A DNA stretch of 9,225 nucleotides, from positions 1-9,225 of the forward strand of contig CAKQHU010000045.1 of assembly GCA_934234275.1 (NCBI GenBank), written 5' to 3'. The stretch comes from an uncultured Phascolarctobacterium sp. (GTDB lineage: Bacteria > Bacillota > Negativicutes > Acidaminococcales > Acidaminococcaceae). Shown piece after piece: positions 1-6,758 of this stretch; position 1 is the stretch's first letter, and each line of letters opens with the position of its first letter. The notes beneath the pieces were generated by a model that saw nothing but the letters and a program-made list of their open reading frames with translations, was not told the origin of the DNA and did no database searches. A program made the translations under genes and the position numbers.

Positions 1-1974
1 ACGCAGAGTACCGCGCGGCAGCACGCAGCCGTTACCGAACATATTCAGTGTATCTACCAGAACTACATCCAGGTCGCGCTCCAGCTGCCAGTGCTGATAG
101 CCATCGTCCATAATGATAACCTCAGCATCCAGCTTTTCGACAGCATAGCGGCCGGTAACAGCACGGTTTTTGCCGATGATTACCGGAATACCCGGCAAAG
201 TCTTGGCCATCAGGTAAGCTTCGTCACCTGCTTCATAGGCAGTCATAAAAATCTTATTGCCGTCGGAAACTACGCCCAGCTCCTTGCCCCAATGCGAACG
301 ATAGCCGCGGTTCAGGATAACAACGCGATAGCCCATAGACTTGATAATTGCCGCCATCTTCTGAGCGGTAGGAGTTTTACCTGTGCCGCCAACGGTAATA
401 TTACCGATAGAGATAACGCAGCAGTTCAGCTTTTCTCTGTGCAGCAGACCGCAATTATACATAGACAGCTTGCAGCAAACGCCGAATTCGTATAAATAAG
501 ACATGCCACGCAGAACTGCCAGCAGCAGCCAGCCGAAGAACGGAGTTTCCGGACCATAGGCAACCTGCATAACATATTGGATAATCGCATCACCGTGACG
601 CAGGCGTCCGCCGCCTTCATCCGTCAGGTTACGCGTATTAATCGGATAGCTTTTGTATTCACGAGCAGGCACAGCAGTTAAATCAAGCAGCTCCTTGAGA
701 TAATGGATGCTGCGCACATCCGCGCCGCGGTTCTCTTTGATAACCTGCAGGGAAGCCGCACCCATCTGCGCACGACGCTCGTCATTGCTCAGAATATCCA
801 GCATTTCCTTCGTCAGCTCATCATTATTGTTAACCATCTTGCAGGCCTTAACCTTGCTCAACAGTGCATAGGAATCCTTAAAGTTCTGCATGCTCGGACC
901 TACGAGAATCGGTTTGGCATGAGCAGCAGGCTCCAGTACGTTGTGACCGCCGGTATTGCTGAAGGAGCCGCCGACGAAAACAACGTCGCCTACGGCATAA
1001 ATACGTCCCAGCTCACCGATGGTATCGATAATCAGCAAAGGATATTCCTTGCGCTCACCGCTTTCTTCCAGCATCTTGGAACGGAAGCCGGTTTCATAGC
1101 CGTAATGGCTTGCCAGCTTGGCAATTTCATCAGCTCTGGCAGTTTTACGCGGTGCGATAATCAGACGTGCATGCGGATATTTTTCACGGATGCACTTGAA
1201 GGATTCAAACAGCACCTTTTCTTCGCCGGGATGCGTAGAGCCGGCAACGATAATAGGATAATCCTCTTTCAAGCCCAGCTCAAAGCGGTATTTCGCCAAA
1301 TCCTCCGGCGTAACCTCCGCATAGGTCTGGTCAAATTTTGTATTACCGGTAACAAAGATTTTGCTGCGGTCTGCACCGAGATGCGCAATATAATCGGCAT
1401 CAATGCTGGACTGCATGCAAAAGCGGGTTACGGTATTGAGCATATCATCCCAGATACCATAAAGGTATTTGTAATTTTTTACGGATTTTTCAGAGATACG
1501 GCCATTTACCATCATTACAGGTATATGACGTTCACGGATAGCGCGCAGGAAATTAGGCCACAGCTCTGTTTCTACCGGCATGAATACGCCCGGATGAATA
1601 CGCTTAACCAGAGATTCTGCGACAAACGGCAAATCCAGCGGGAAGTAGATGATGGCATCTGCTTCGGGAATAATCTGCTTGGCCATGTTATAACCGCCTA
1701 CGGTAAAGGCAGATACCAATACCGGGCGCTCTGGCATTTCCTTGCGGATTTGTTTGACAAGCGGACTGGTAGCAACAATTTCGCCTACGGATGCACCATG
1801 AATCCAAACGCAGTCCTTACCGGCAACCTTGGCGATATCCTCTTCATCTACACAACCGAGGCTCTGCTTAAAGCGCAAGGCGAAGCCTTTTTCTGTAAAC
1901 AGGCGGTAAGTGTAATAGGGGACAATAAAAATTACCAGCACTATTAAAATAAGAATATTGTAGAGTATATACAT
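1..1974 (-). CDS. waaA-lpxK: Bifunctional Kdo transferase (KdtA/WaaA) - tetraacyldisaccharide 4'-kinase (LpxK) fusion, partial at 3' end
   Basis: One uninterrupted frame of 658 codons runs off the left edge and joins two consecutive lipid A steps. Residues 3-19 form a hydrophobic membrane anchor. Residues about 20-430 are a GT30 Kdo transferase, which adds Kdo from CMP-Kdo to lipid IVA: HGASVGE at 59-65 (E65 aligns with the family's catalytic Glu), PVETELWPN at 133-141, GNTKFD at 210-215, and GGHNVLEPA at 342-350 in the nucleotide-sugar region. A linker of about 30 residues (431-462) follows. An LpxK-like start then has a hydrophobic stretch near 478-495, the P-loop GNITVGGTGKTP at 524-535, and DDGYQH at 623-628 with the paired Asp of the LpxK active site. 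LpxK normally has about 330 residues, so roughly its second half is missing. The ATG at 1974 lies 19 bases after msbA and is preceded by AAGAGGT with a 6-base spacer. I saw no stop, frameshift or internal ribosome binding site at the junction. Whether KdtA adds one or more Kdo cannot be read from sequence. Confidence 0.93.
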   Translation of the reverse strand, partial: MYILYNILILIVLVIFIVPYYTYRLFTEKGFALRFKQSLGCVDEEDIAKVAGKDCVWIHGASVGEIVATSPLVKQIRKEMPERPVLVSAFTVGGYNMAKQIIPEADAIIYFPLDLPFVAESLVKRIHPGVFMPVETELWPNFLRAIRERHIPVMMVNGRISEKSVKNYKYLYGIWDDMLNTVTRFCMQSSIDADYIAHLGADRSKIFVTGNTKFDQTYAEVTPEDLAKYRFELGLKEDYPIIVAGSTHPGEEKVLFESFKCIREKYPHARLIIAPRKTARADEIAKLASHYGYETGFRSKMLEESGERKEYPLLIIDTIGELGRIYAVGDVVFVGGSFSNTGGHNVLEPAAHAKPILVGPSMQNFKDSYALLSKVKACKMVNNNDELTKEMLDILSNDERRAQMGAASLQVIKENRGADVRSIHYLKELLDLTAVPAREYKSYPINTRNLTDEGGGRLRHGDAIIQYVMQVAYGPETPFFGWLLLAVLRGMSYLYEFGVCCKLSMYNCGLLHREKLNCCVISIGNITVGGTGKTPTAQKMAAIIKSMGYRVVILNRGYRSHWGKELGVVSDGNKIFMTAYEAGDEAYLMAKTLPGIPVIIGKNRAVTGRYAVEKLDAEVIIMDDGYQHWQLERDLDVVLVDTLNMFGNGCVLPRGTLR

Positions 1975-1993
1975 TTACTAACCTCTTTTCGCC

Positions 1994-3727
1994 TTACTTG
2001 GCTTCCTTGCTGCGATACTGAATCTTATACAGATGCGCGTACAGCCCGTCCATAGCCATCAGCTCATCATGGTTACCCTGCTCGATAAGCTGGCCCTTTT
2101 CCAGAACCATAATCTTATCGGCATTTTTAATCGTCGAAAGACGATGCGCAATAACAAAGGATGTCCTGCCTACCATCAGGCGGTCCAGAGCCTCCTGTAC
2201 CACGCGCTCGCTTTCCGTATCGAGTGCAGAGGTTGCCTCGTCGAGAATCAGAATCTGCGGGTTCTTCAATATTGCCCTGGCAATGGAAATACGCTGACGC
2301 TGACCACCGGAAATATTCATACCGCGGTCACCCAGCATTGTTTCGTAGCCGTTAGGCAATTGCATAATAAAGTCATGAGCATTCGCAGCCTTCGCTGCAG
2401 CCTCCACCTCTTCACGTGTCGCATCAAGACGTCCGTAAAGAATATTATCATAAACAGAACCGTTGAACAGCACAGTTTCCTGCGGTACAATGCCTACCTG
2501 CTCACGCAGGGAGTCCAACGTAACCTTACGGATATCCTGGCCATCAATCGTAATGCTGCCGTTAGTCGCATCATAGAAACGCGGCAACAGGCTGGCTACG
2601 GTAGATTTGCCCGCACCGGAAGGACCGACAAAGGCAATCATTTCGCCGGGCTTAACCTCGAAGGAAACATGGCTGAGCACCTCTTCGTTTTCGTTATAAG
2701 CAAAGCTTACATCATTAAAGCGCACATCGCCCTTCACCTTCGGCAGAGCCTTGGCATCAGGTGCATTTTTAATAACCTCCGGCAAATCCAATACGTCGAA
2801 AACACGCTGCGCTGCAGCCAATGCTTTCTGGATATTGCCGATAACACGGCTTAAACGTTTAATCGGGTTAGAAATATTAACAGCATAGGTCAGGAAGGCT
2901 ACCAGAGAGCCTGCGGTAATGCTGCCGTTGATAACGCTGTTGCCGCCGTACCAGAGAATAATTGATACGCCGACAGCTGCCACAAACTCAATCGTCGGGG
3001 TGAGCGTTGAAGAAAGCTGCGCATACTTCATGTTGGCGCGGAAGTTGTTCATGTTTTCCTTGTCGAATCGCTCTACCTCATAGCCTTCGCGCACAAAGGA
3101 TTTGATAACACGCGGAGAGGAAGCAACCTCCTGCAGTACAGAGGTAATGTCAGCAGCAGCCTCCTGAATACGGCTGCCGGATTTACGGATGCGCTTACCG
3201 AAGCTGTCAATGAAGAACAGTACAACCGGGAAGGTTGCAAAGGTTACGAGGAACAGCTTCCAGTCCAGATACAGCATCATAGCGATAGATACGATAAGGA
3301 TAACGCTCTCGGTAAACATTTCCACAACGTTTTCTACCATTGCGGATTGCAACGCATTAACGTCGTTGGTAACATAGCTCATAATGGTACCGGTTTTATG
3401 CTTATCGTAAAAGCTCATGCTCAAGCGCTGCAGCTTTTCAAAAACATCCCTGCGGATATCAATAATCACACGCTGACCGACATAGTTCATCAGGTAGCTT
3501 TGTCCGTAATAGGAAACACCGCGGATAATAAAAACAACAACGATGCTGATTACGATATAGTTCAGCATGGATGTATCCTTATCACGCAGAACCTGGTCTA
3601 CCATGTCCTTGATAACCCAGGGCAGATAAGCAGTACAGCCGGAGGCAATGCCGGTGCAGATAAGTGCTGCCAGCGCACGCATCCAATAAGCCTTTACATA
3701 TTTCAATGCTCGAAGGTATAAATTCAT
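1994..3727 (-). CDS. msbA: Lipid A export ABC transporter, MsbA type (permease/ATPase)
   Basis: This 577-residue half-transporter has an N-terminal membrane domain fused to an ATPase domain, the usual MsbA length and order. Hydrophobic segments lie near residues 18-39, 56-75, 141-173 (a hairpin), 248-262 and 271-286. The ATPase shows Walker A GPSGAGKST (368-376), Q-loop Q416, signature ISGGQ (472-476), Walker B ILILDE (492-497) followed by SALD (500-503), and the H-loop His528. A homodimer is expected to flip Kdo-lipid A from the inner to the outer leaflet of the inner membrane. Other lipid or drug exporters of the family look alike, so the assignment rests mainly on its place between lpxB and waaA-lpxK. 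The ATG at 3727 overlaps the lpxB stop as ATGA, with GAGGAG just upstream inside lpxB, which suggests translational coupling. Confidence 0.92.
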   Translation of the reverse strand: MNLYLRALKYVKAYWMRALAALICTGIASGCTAYLPWVIKDMVDQVLRDKDTSMLNYIVISIVVVFIIRGVSYYGQSYLMNYVGQRVIIDIRRDVFEKLQRLSMSFYDKHKTGTIMSYVTNDVNALQSAMVENVVEMFTESVILIVSIAMMLYLDWKLFLVTFATFPVVLFFIDSFGKRIRKSGSRIQEAAADITSVLQEVASSPRVIKSFVREGYEVERFDKENMNNFRANMKYAQLSSTLTPTIEFVAAVGVSIILWYGGNSVINGSITAGSLVAFLTYAVNISNPIKRLSRVIGNIQKALAAAQRVFDVLDLPEVIKNAPDAKALPKVKGDVRFNDVSFAYNENEEVLSHVSFEVKPGEMIAFVGPSGAGKSTVASLLPRFYDATNGSITIDGQDIRKVTLDSLREQVGIVPQETVLFNGSVYDNILYGRLDATREEVEAAAKAANAHDFIMQLPNGYETMLGDRGMNISGGQRQRISIARAILKNPQILILDEATSALDTESERVVQEALDRLMVGRTSFVIAHRLSTIKNADKIMVLEKGQLIEQGNHDELMAMDGLYAHLYKIQYRSKEAK

Positions 3728-4860
3728 TTTCTCTCCTCAGTTATTTTTAAGATTAATTGAGCAACGCGGTTTACCGCACCGGGCTCACCCAGTCTGTGCT
3801 TCATATATGCCAAATCACTCTGCAGCTTTGCCTGACGCTCAGGCTGCAGAAGCTCAACTGCAGTTTTTGCTAATTTTTCCGGGGTGAAGTCCTCCTGCAG
3901 CAGCTCCGGCATAATCGTTTTGCCCGCAACAATATTCGGCAGACCGATATTGGGGATGTTGATTACCAGACGCGCGATAAAAGCATTCAGTGCGGAGGTA
4001 CGGTAAACAATAACGCTCGGCAAGCCACACAAAGCAGCCTCCAGCGTTACCGTACCGCTGGTAGCCAGCGCCAAATCAGCTACACTGAACAAATCGTAGT
4101 TATGGCCTTCGGTAATTTTTACCTCAATGCCATACGCCGCAATTTTTTCCTGCAGCATAGCAAGCGGAATGGTGTTAGCGCGCGGCATAACAAACTGAAC
4201 ATCAGGCAACTGCTGCTTTAAAAGCTTAGCACCTGCCAGCAGCGTCGGCAGCATTTTTTCAATTTCCATAAGACGGCTGCCGGGCATCAGCAATATCAGC
4301 TTTTTGCCAGGCTGCTTGCCGGCCCAGGCTTCAGCCTCGGCCTTCGTCATCGAAGGATGTACGATATCCAGCAGAGGATGACCTACAAACTCTACGGGAG
4401 CACCTGCTTCCTTGTACACATCGTATTCAAAAGGAAAGATGCAGGCAACCTTATCCACTATTTTCGCAACCTTTTTGGCACGGCCCTTGTTCCAAGCCCA
4501 TGCCGAAGGAGCAATATATGATACAACGGGAATTCCTTTATCGTGAGCCAGCTTAGCCAGCTTCATGTTAAAACCCGGATAGTCGACAACTACCAGACAG
4601 TCCGGCTTGCGTTCGTCCATAATGCGCGCAAAATCACTGCGCAGACGGAATAAATCAGGCAGCTTGCGGATAACCTCCACAAAACCCATTACGCCATGAT
4701 CCTTGATGTCCCACAGTACCTCGCCGCCGGCCTGGCGCAGAGCGTCGCCGCCCATACCAAAGACCTCGGCCTTGCTATCTAGTTTTTTTATAGCAGCAGT
4801 CACAGCAGCTGCATGGATATCGCCAGAGGCTTCTCCGGCAGATATTAATATTTTCGCCAT
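3724..4860 (-). CDS. lpxB: Lipid-A-disaccharide synthase
   Basis: LpxB (GT19) condenses UDP-2,3-diacylglucosamine with lipid X to the beta-1,6 lipid A disaccharide at the inner membrane surface. From the ATG at 4860 the protein has 378 residues, close to the usual length of about 380. Family motifs are SAGEASGD (7-14), VVDYPGFN (91-98), PSAWAWNKGR (118-127), GHPLLD (160-165), MPGSRLMEIE (192-201) and SGTVTLEAALCGLPS (268-282). An upstream in-frame ATG at 4875 would add five residues, but the Shine-Dalgarno AAGGAGA (4865-4871) lies between the two ATGs, 5 bases before 4860, so 4860 is the likely start. The gene appears to open a new transcription unit, since a terminator and an extended -10 promoter precede it. 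Its stop overlaps the msbA start by ATGA. Confidence 0.95.
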   Translation of the reverse strand: MAKILISAGEASGDIHAAAVTAAIKKLDSKAEVFGMGGDALRQAGGEVLWDIKDHGVMGFVEVIRKLPDLFRLRSDFARIMDERKPDCLVVVDYPGFNMKLAKLAHDKGIPVVSYIAPSAWAWNKGRAKKVAKIVDKVACIFPFEYDVYKEAGAPVEFVGHPLLDIVHPSMTKAEAEAWAGKQPGKKLILLMPGSRLMEIEKMLPTLLAGAKLLKQQLPDVQFVMPRANTIPLAMLQEKIAAYGIEVKITEGHNYDLFSVADLALATSGTVTLEAALCGLPSVIVYRTSALNAFIARLVINIPNIGLPNIVAGKTIMPELLQEDFTPEKLAKTAVELLQPERQAKLQSDLAYMKHRLGEPGAVNRVAQLILKITEERK

Positions 4861-4864
4861 GATG

Positions 4865-4871
4865 TCTCCTT
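4865..4871 (-). promoter_or_regulatory. Ribosome binding site deciding the lpxB start
   Basis: AAGGAGA on the minus strand sits 5 bases (from AAGGAG) before the ATG at 4860 and downstream of the alternative ATG at 4875. It therefore favours the shorter 378-residue LpxB. Confidence 0.85.
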
Positions 4872-4898
4872 GCATTTACCTATATATATTCAGTATAT

Positions 4899-4927
4899 AT
4901 TATAACACAAAAAGCGGCTGACATAAG
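4899..4927 (-). promoter_or_regulatory. Candidate sigma-A extended -10 promoter for lpxB-msbA-waaA/lpxK
   Basis: The minus strand reads TGTTATAAT at 4907-4899: a perfect -10 (4904-4899) with the TGn extension. A start near 4892 would give a leader of about 32 bases before the lpxB ATG. At 17-base spacing the -35 (4922-4927, CTTATG) is poor, consistent with an extended -10 promoter. The -35 region lies within the lpxI terminator hairpin. AT-rich flanks raise the risk of a chance match. Confidence 0.55.
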
Positions 4928-4939
4928 CTATCAGCCGCT
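4909..4939 (-). terminator. Rho-independent terminator downstream of lpxI
   Basis: On the minus strand a perfect 9-base stem (AGCGGCTGA paired with TCAGCCGCT; arms 4931-4939 and 4913-4921) encloses a 9-base loop and runs into five U residues (4913-4909). It starts 25 bases after the lpxI stop. The plus strand has no T-run after the hairpin, so it is oriented for the lpxA-lpxI transcript. The short U-tract suggests incomplete termination. Confidence 0.75.
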
Positions 4940-4964
4940 AAGAAATACGAAATTTTTCCGATAT

Positions 4965-5771
4965 TTATTTTACAAGAATGGTAATATTATGCTCATCCGC
5001 CAACGCTATCACCTTTTCGCGCTCCGGAATGATAGTATTACCTGCTTCAATAACAGCTCCGGTAGCACCGGCGTGAATCATTGATTCAATCGTTGTCGTA
5101 CCGAAACCGGGAATATCAAAGCGTTGGTCCTGCTTAGGCTTGGCAGCCTTGGCTACGATAACACCGCCCTTGCCTAAAAAACCGCCGCGCAGAATGCAGG
5201 CATCAGTGCCTTCAATCGCTTCTACCGCCATAACGGCGCGATTTTTTACAACAACGGTCTGACCGATATCCAGTCCGCCGATGGCCTTGGCCATCTCAAA
5301 GCCGAATTCCATATCCGCAAGCTCTGCCTCCGTAGGCTTACGCTTGGTCAGAACACCGGGCGGCGGCAGCAGCGGTTTAATCAGCAAGGTCTGATCCATA
5401 ACCTCAATGCCTTCGTCCTCCAGCTCCTTGACAATCGCATTCATGATAGTATCATCCTTGCGGTCCGGAATAGTAGCTAAAATTTTTATCGCCCGCAGAT
5501 CAGGAACAATCCTGCCTGCTTTGTACAAAACTTCCTTGGTTACCTTACCGATCATCGTAACCTTGGTAACCTTATTTTTTTTCAGCGTAGAAATAATCTT
5601 GCCAATTTTGCCGATGTTGATATCGTAATAAGCATCAACACTGCCAGGCAGCTCCTCGTCAATCCCGGGAACAACACCTACAGCGACAACATGGTAGCCC
5701 AGCTCCTTTGCCGAGCGTGCTACCTCTACCGGCAGATGTCCGACACCTGAAAGTACGCCCAGCACCTCCAT
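4965..5771 (-). CDS. lpxI: UDP-2,3-diacylglucosamine pyrophosphatase, LpxI type (DUF1009)
   Basis: LpxI hydrolyses UDP-2,3-diacylglucosamine to lipid X and UMP, the step done by the unrelated LpxH in E. coli. The 268-residue protein matches the LpxI layout. An N-terminal domain starts with GVLSGVGHLPVEVARSAKELG, here residues 5-24 given as GVLSGVG and LPVEVA. A central part contains PDRKDDTIMNAIVKELE (102-118). A C-terminal domain has the conserved DQRFDIPGFGTTTIE at 215-229, whose acidic residues belong to the metal-dependent active site region. The start at 5771 is 4 bases after the lpxA stop, with AGAGG inside the lpxA tail about 8 bases upstream, so it is probably co-translated with lpxA. 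A terminator follows. Identification by family motifs and context is strong; catalytic residues were not aligned position by position. Confidence 0.92.
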   Translation of the reverse strand: MEVLGVLSGVGHLPVEVARSAKELGYHVVAVGVVPGIDEELPGSVDAYYDINIGKIGKIISTLKKNKVTKVTMIGKVTKEVLYKAGRIVPDLRAIKILATIPDRKDDTIMNAIVKELEDEGIEVMDQTLLIKPLLPPPGVLTKRKPTEAELADMEFGFEMAKAIGGLDIGQTVVVKNRAVMAVEAIEGTDACILRGGFLGKGGVIVAKAAKPKQDQRFDIPGFGTTTIESMIHAGATGAVIEAGNTIIPEREKVIALADEHNITILVK

Positions 5772-5775
5772 AGCC

Positions 5776-6582
5776 TTAGCCTCTGCGTGTACGGATGATG
5801 CCGCGTTCTACATTACGCAGGAAACGCATCAGATGTTCCATAGGCTCGGAGCTTGTCAGCTCCTGCTCCATAGTGCTGATTGCTTCCTGCAGCGGCAGAC
5901 CGCTGCGATAAAGGATGCGGAAAGCCTTTTTCAGCTCACTGCGTTCTTCAACCGGCATACCTGCGCGGGAAAGACCTACGCTGTTCAGACCGGAAACAAA
6001 AGCGGGGTCACCGGCACAGATCATGAACGGAGGAACATCCTGGGTTACACGTGCCATACCGCCGATCATTGCGTTACGCCCAATCTTGCAGAACTGATGT
6101 ACTGCAGACAAGCCACCGATAACGGCACGGTCCTCAACGATAACGTGACCTGCAAGTGTTGCAACGTTAGACATAATAACATTGTTGCCCACGATGCAGT
6201 TATGTGCTACGTGAGTATAGGCCATCATCAGGATGTTGTTGCCGATACGGGTTTCGTTGCCTTCACCGCATGCACGATGAACAGTGCAGCATTCACGGAA
6301 GCTGCCGCCGTCACCGATAATGGTGTAGCTTTTTTCACCTACAAATTTTAAATCCTGCGGTACTGCGCCAATAGAGCAGCCCGGGAAAAAGTGGCAATTC
6401 TTGCCGATTTTAGTATATGGATGGATAGTCACATGCGCACCGATCACGCAGCCGTCGCCAATCTCCGTATCTTCGTCGATAACAGCATAAGGACCTACGC
6501 TTACGTCCTTGCCGATTTTAGCAGACGGATGAATGATTGCAGTTTCATGGATACCACTAGTTGGCATAATAACCGAACTCAT
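5776..6582 (-). CDS. lpxA: Acyl-ACP--UDP-N-acetylglucosamine O-acyltransferase
   Basis: LpxA starts lipid A synthesis by moving a (3R)-hydroxyacyl chain from ACP to the 3-OH of UDP-GlcNAc, as a cytosolic trimer. From the ATG at 6582 the protein has 268 residues (E. coli 262). The N-terminal two thirds is a left-handed beta-helix of hexapeptide repeats. THVAH (123-127) supplies the catalytic His (H127, equivalent to E. coli H125); H146 and H162 match other active-site His residues. The C-terminal helical part begins near 195. A glycine (G175) sits where E. coli G173 sets the acyl ruler, so a longer (about C14) acyl donor is inferred. The segment VHRAC replaces the more usual HRGT. An upstream in-frame GTG at 6591 is unlikely, because it abuts the Shine-Dalgarno GGGGAG (6591-6596), which is 8 bases from the ATG at 6582. 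Confidence 0.95.
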   Translation of the reverse strand: MSSVIMPTSGIHETAIIHPSAKIGKDVSVGPYAVIDEDTEIGDGCVIGAHVTIHPYTKIGKNCHFFPGCSIGAVPQDLKFVGEKSYTIIGDGGSFRECCTVHRACGEGNETRIGNNILMMAYTHVAHNCIVGNNVIMSNVATLAGHVIVEDRAVIGGLSAVHQFCKIGRNAMIGGMARVTQDVPPFMICAGDPAFVSGLNSVGLSRAGMPVEERSELKKAFRILYRSGLPLQEAISTMEQELTSSEPMEHLMRFLRNVERGIIRTRRG

Positions 6583-6640
6583 TATTTTCACTCCCCAAAT
6601 AAGATATTAATCAAGCAATTAAATATAAATATAATACTAT

Positions 6641-6682
6641 AATCACAGGTATCCACGATTTTTAACACTACAAAAATCACAG
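6641..6682. repeat. Pair of direct repeats AATCACAG in the lpxA leader region
   Basis: AATCACAG occurs at 6641-6648 and again at 6675-6682, 34 bases apart start to start. On the transcribed minus strand this is CTGTGATT, and the lpxA-proximal copy abuts the candidate -10 TATAGT. It could be a regulator's binding half-sites, but an 8-base repeat in AT-rich DNA may be chance. Confidence 0.3.
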
Positions 6683-6689
6683 TTAAATG

Positions 6690-6705
6690 AAATTAGCATT
6701 AATTT
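6690..6705. repeat. Short AT-rich inverted repeat (operator-like)
   Basis: AAATTA (6690-6695) and TAATTT (6700-6705) form perfect 6-base arms around GCAT. The element lies between fabZ and the candidate lpxA promoter. The symmetry fits a dimeric repressor site, but no known operator was recognised, and the base composition makes such matches common. Confidence 0.25.
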
Positions 6706-6706
6706 T

Positions 6707-6746
6707 AGCTGTATTGCTCGCTTATTCTACCAATTACAGCTTTTTT
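6707..6746 (+). other. Hairpin with trailing T6 on the plus strand in the fabZ-lpxA spacer
   Basis: AGCTGTA (6707-6713) pairs with TACAGCT (6735-6741). Three more pairs form (TTG 6714-6716 with CAA 6731-6733) past a one-base bulge. On the plus strand the stem runs into six T residues (6741-6746), which looks like a weak intrinsic terminator facing away from the genes. On the minus strand the T-run becomes an A-run before the hairpin, so it would not end the fabZ transcript; it could still form an mRNA stem that stabilises or processes that transcript. Confidence 0.3.
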
Positions 6747-6758
6747 GTATTTTGCTGA

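Larger units (their letters stand above)
6583..6758 (-). promoter_or_regulatory. AT-rich fabZ-lpxA spacer, candidate lpxA promoter region
   Basis: This 176-base spacer is the longest gap in an otherwise tightly packed cluster, and it is much richer in A and T than the genes. On the minus strand, overlapping -10-like hexamers TATAGT (6636-6641) and TATTAT (6631-6636) lie 45-50 bases before the lpxA ATG. No good -35 stands at the right distance, so the promoter is only a candidate. The spacer ends in a GGGGAG ribosome binding site for lpxA. No ORF with a ribosome binding site and no minus-strand terminator was found, so readthrough from fabZ into lpxA remains possible. Confidence 0.4.

Noticed and set aside
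535..590. A separate lpxK gene beginning within the fusion
   Set aside because: The frame is open from KdtA into LpxK, and the in-frame ATG codons here (residues 469 and 491) lack a ribosome binding site.
703..1947. Plus-strand open frame of 414 codons
   Set aside because: It lies wholly antisense to the Kdo-transferase domain, whose frame has clear family motifs. The plus-strand translation shows no recognisable domain, and I saw no convincing ribosome binding site for it.
2033..2854. Plus-strand open frame of 273 codons
   Set aside because: It is antisense to the MsbA ATPase domain; its length is explained by the codon pattern of the real gene.
4861..4875. Alternative lpxB start at ATG 4875
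   Set aside because: The ribosome binding site AAGGAGA lies downstream of it and upstream of the ATG at 4860.
6583..6591. Alternative lpxA start at GTG 6591
   Set aside because: The GTG directly abuts the GGGGAG ribosome binding site, leaving no spacer, while the ATG at 6582 has 8 bases.
6583..6758. A small gene or RNA gene in the fabZ-lpxA spacer
   Set aside because: No ORF with a ribosome binding site and no tRNA-like or known riboswitch structure was recognised; only short repeats and a weak hairpin are present.
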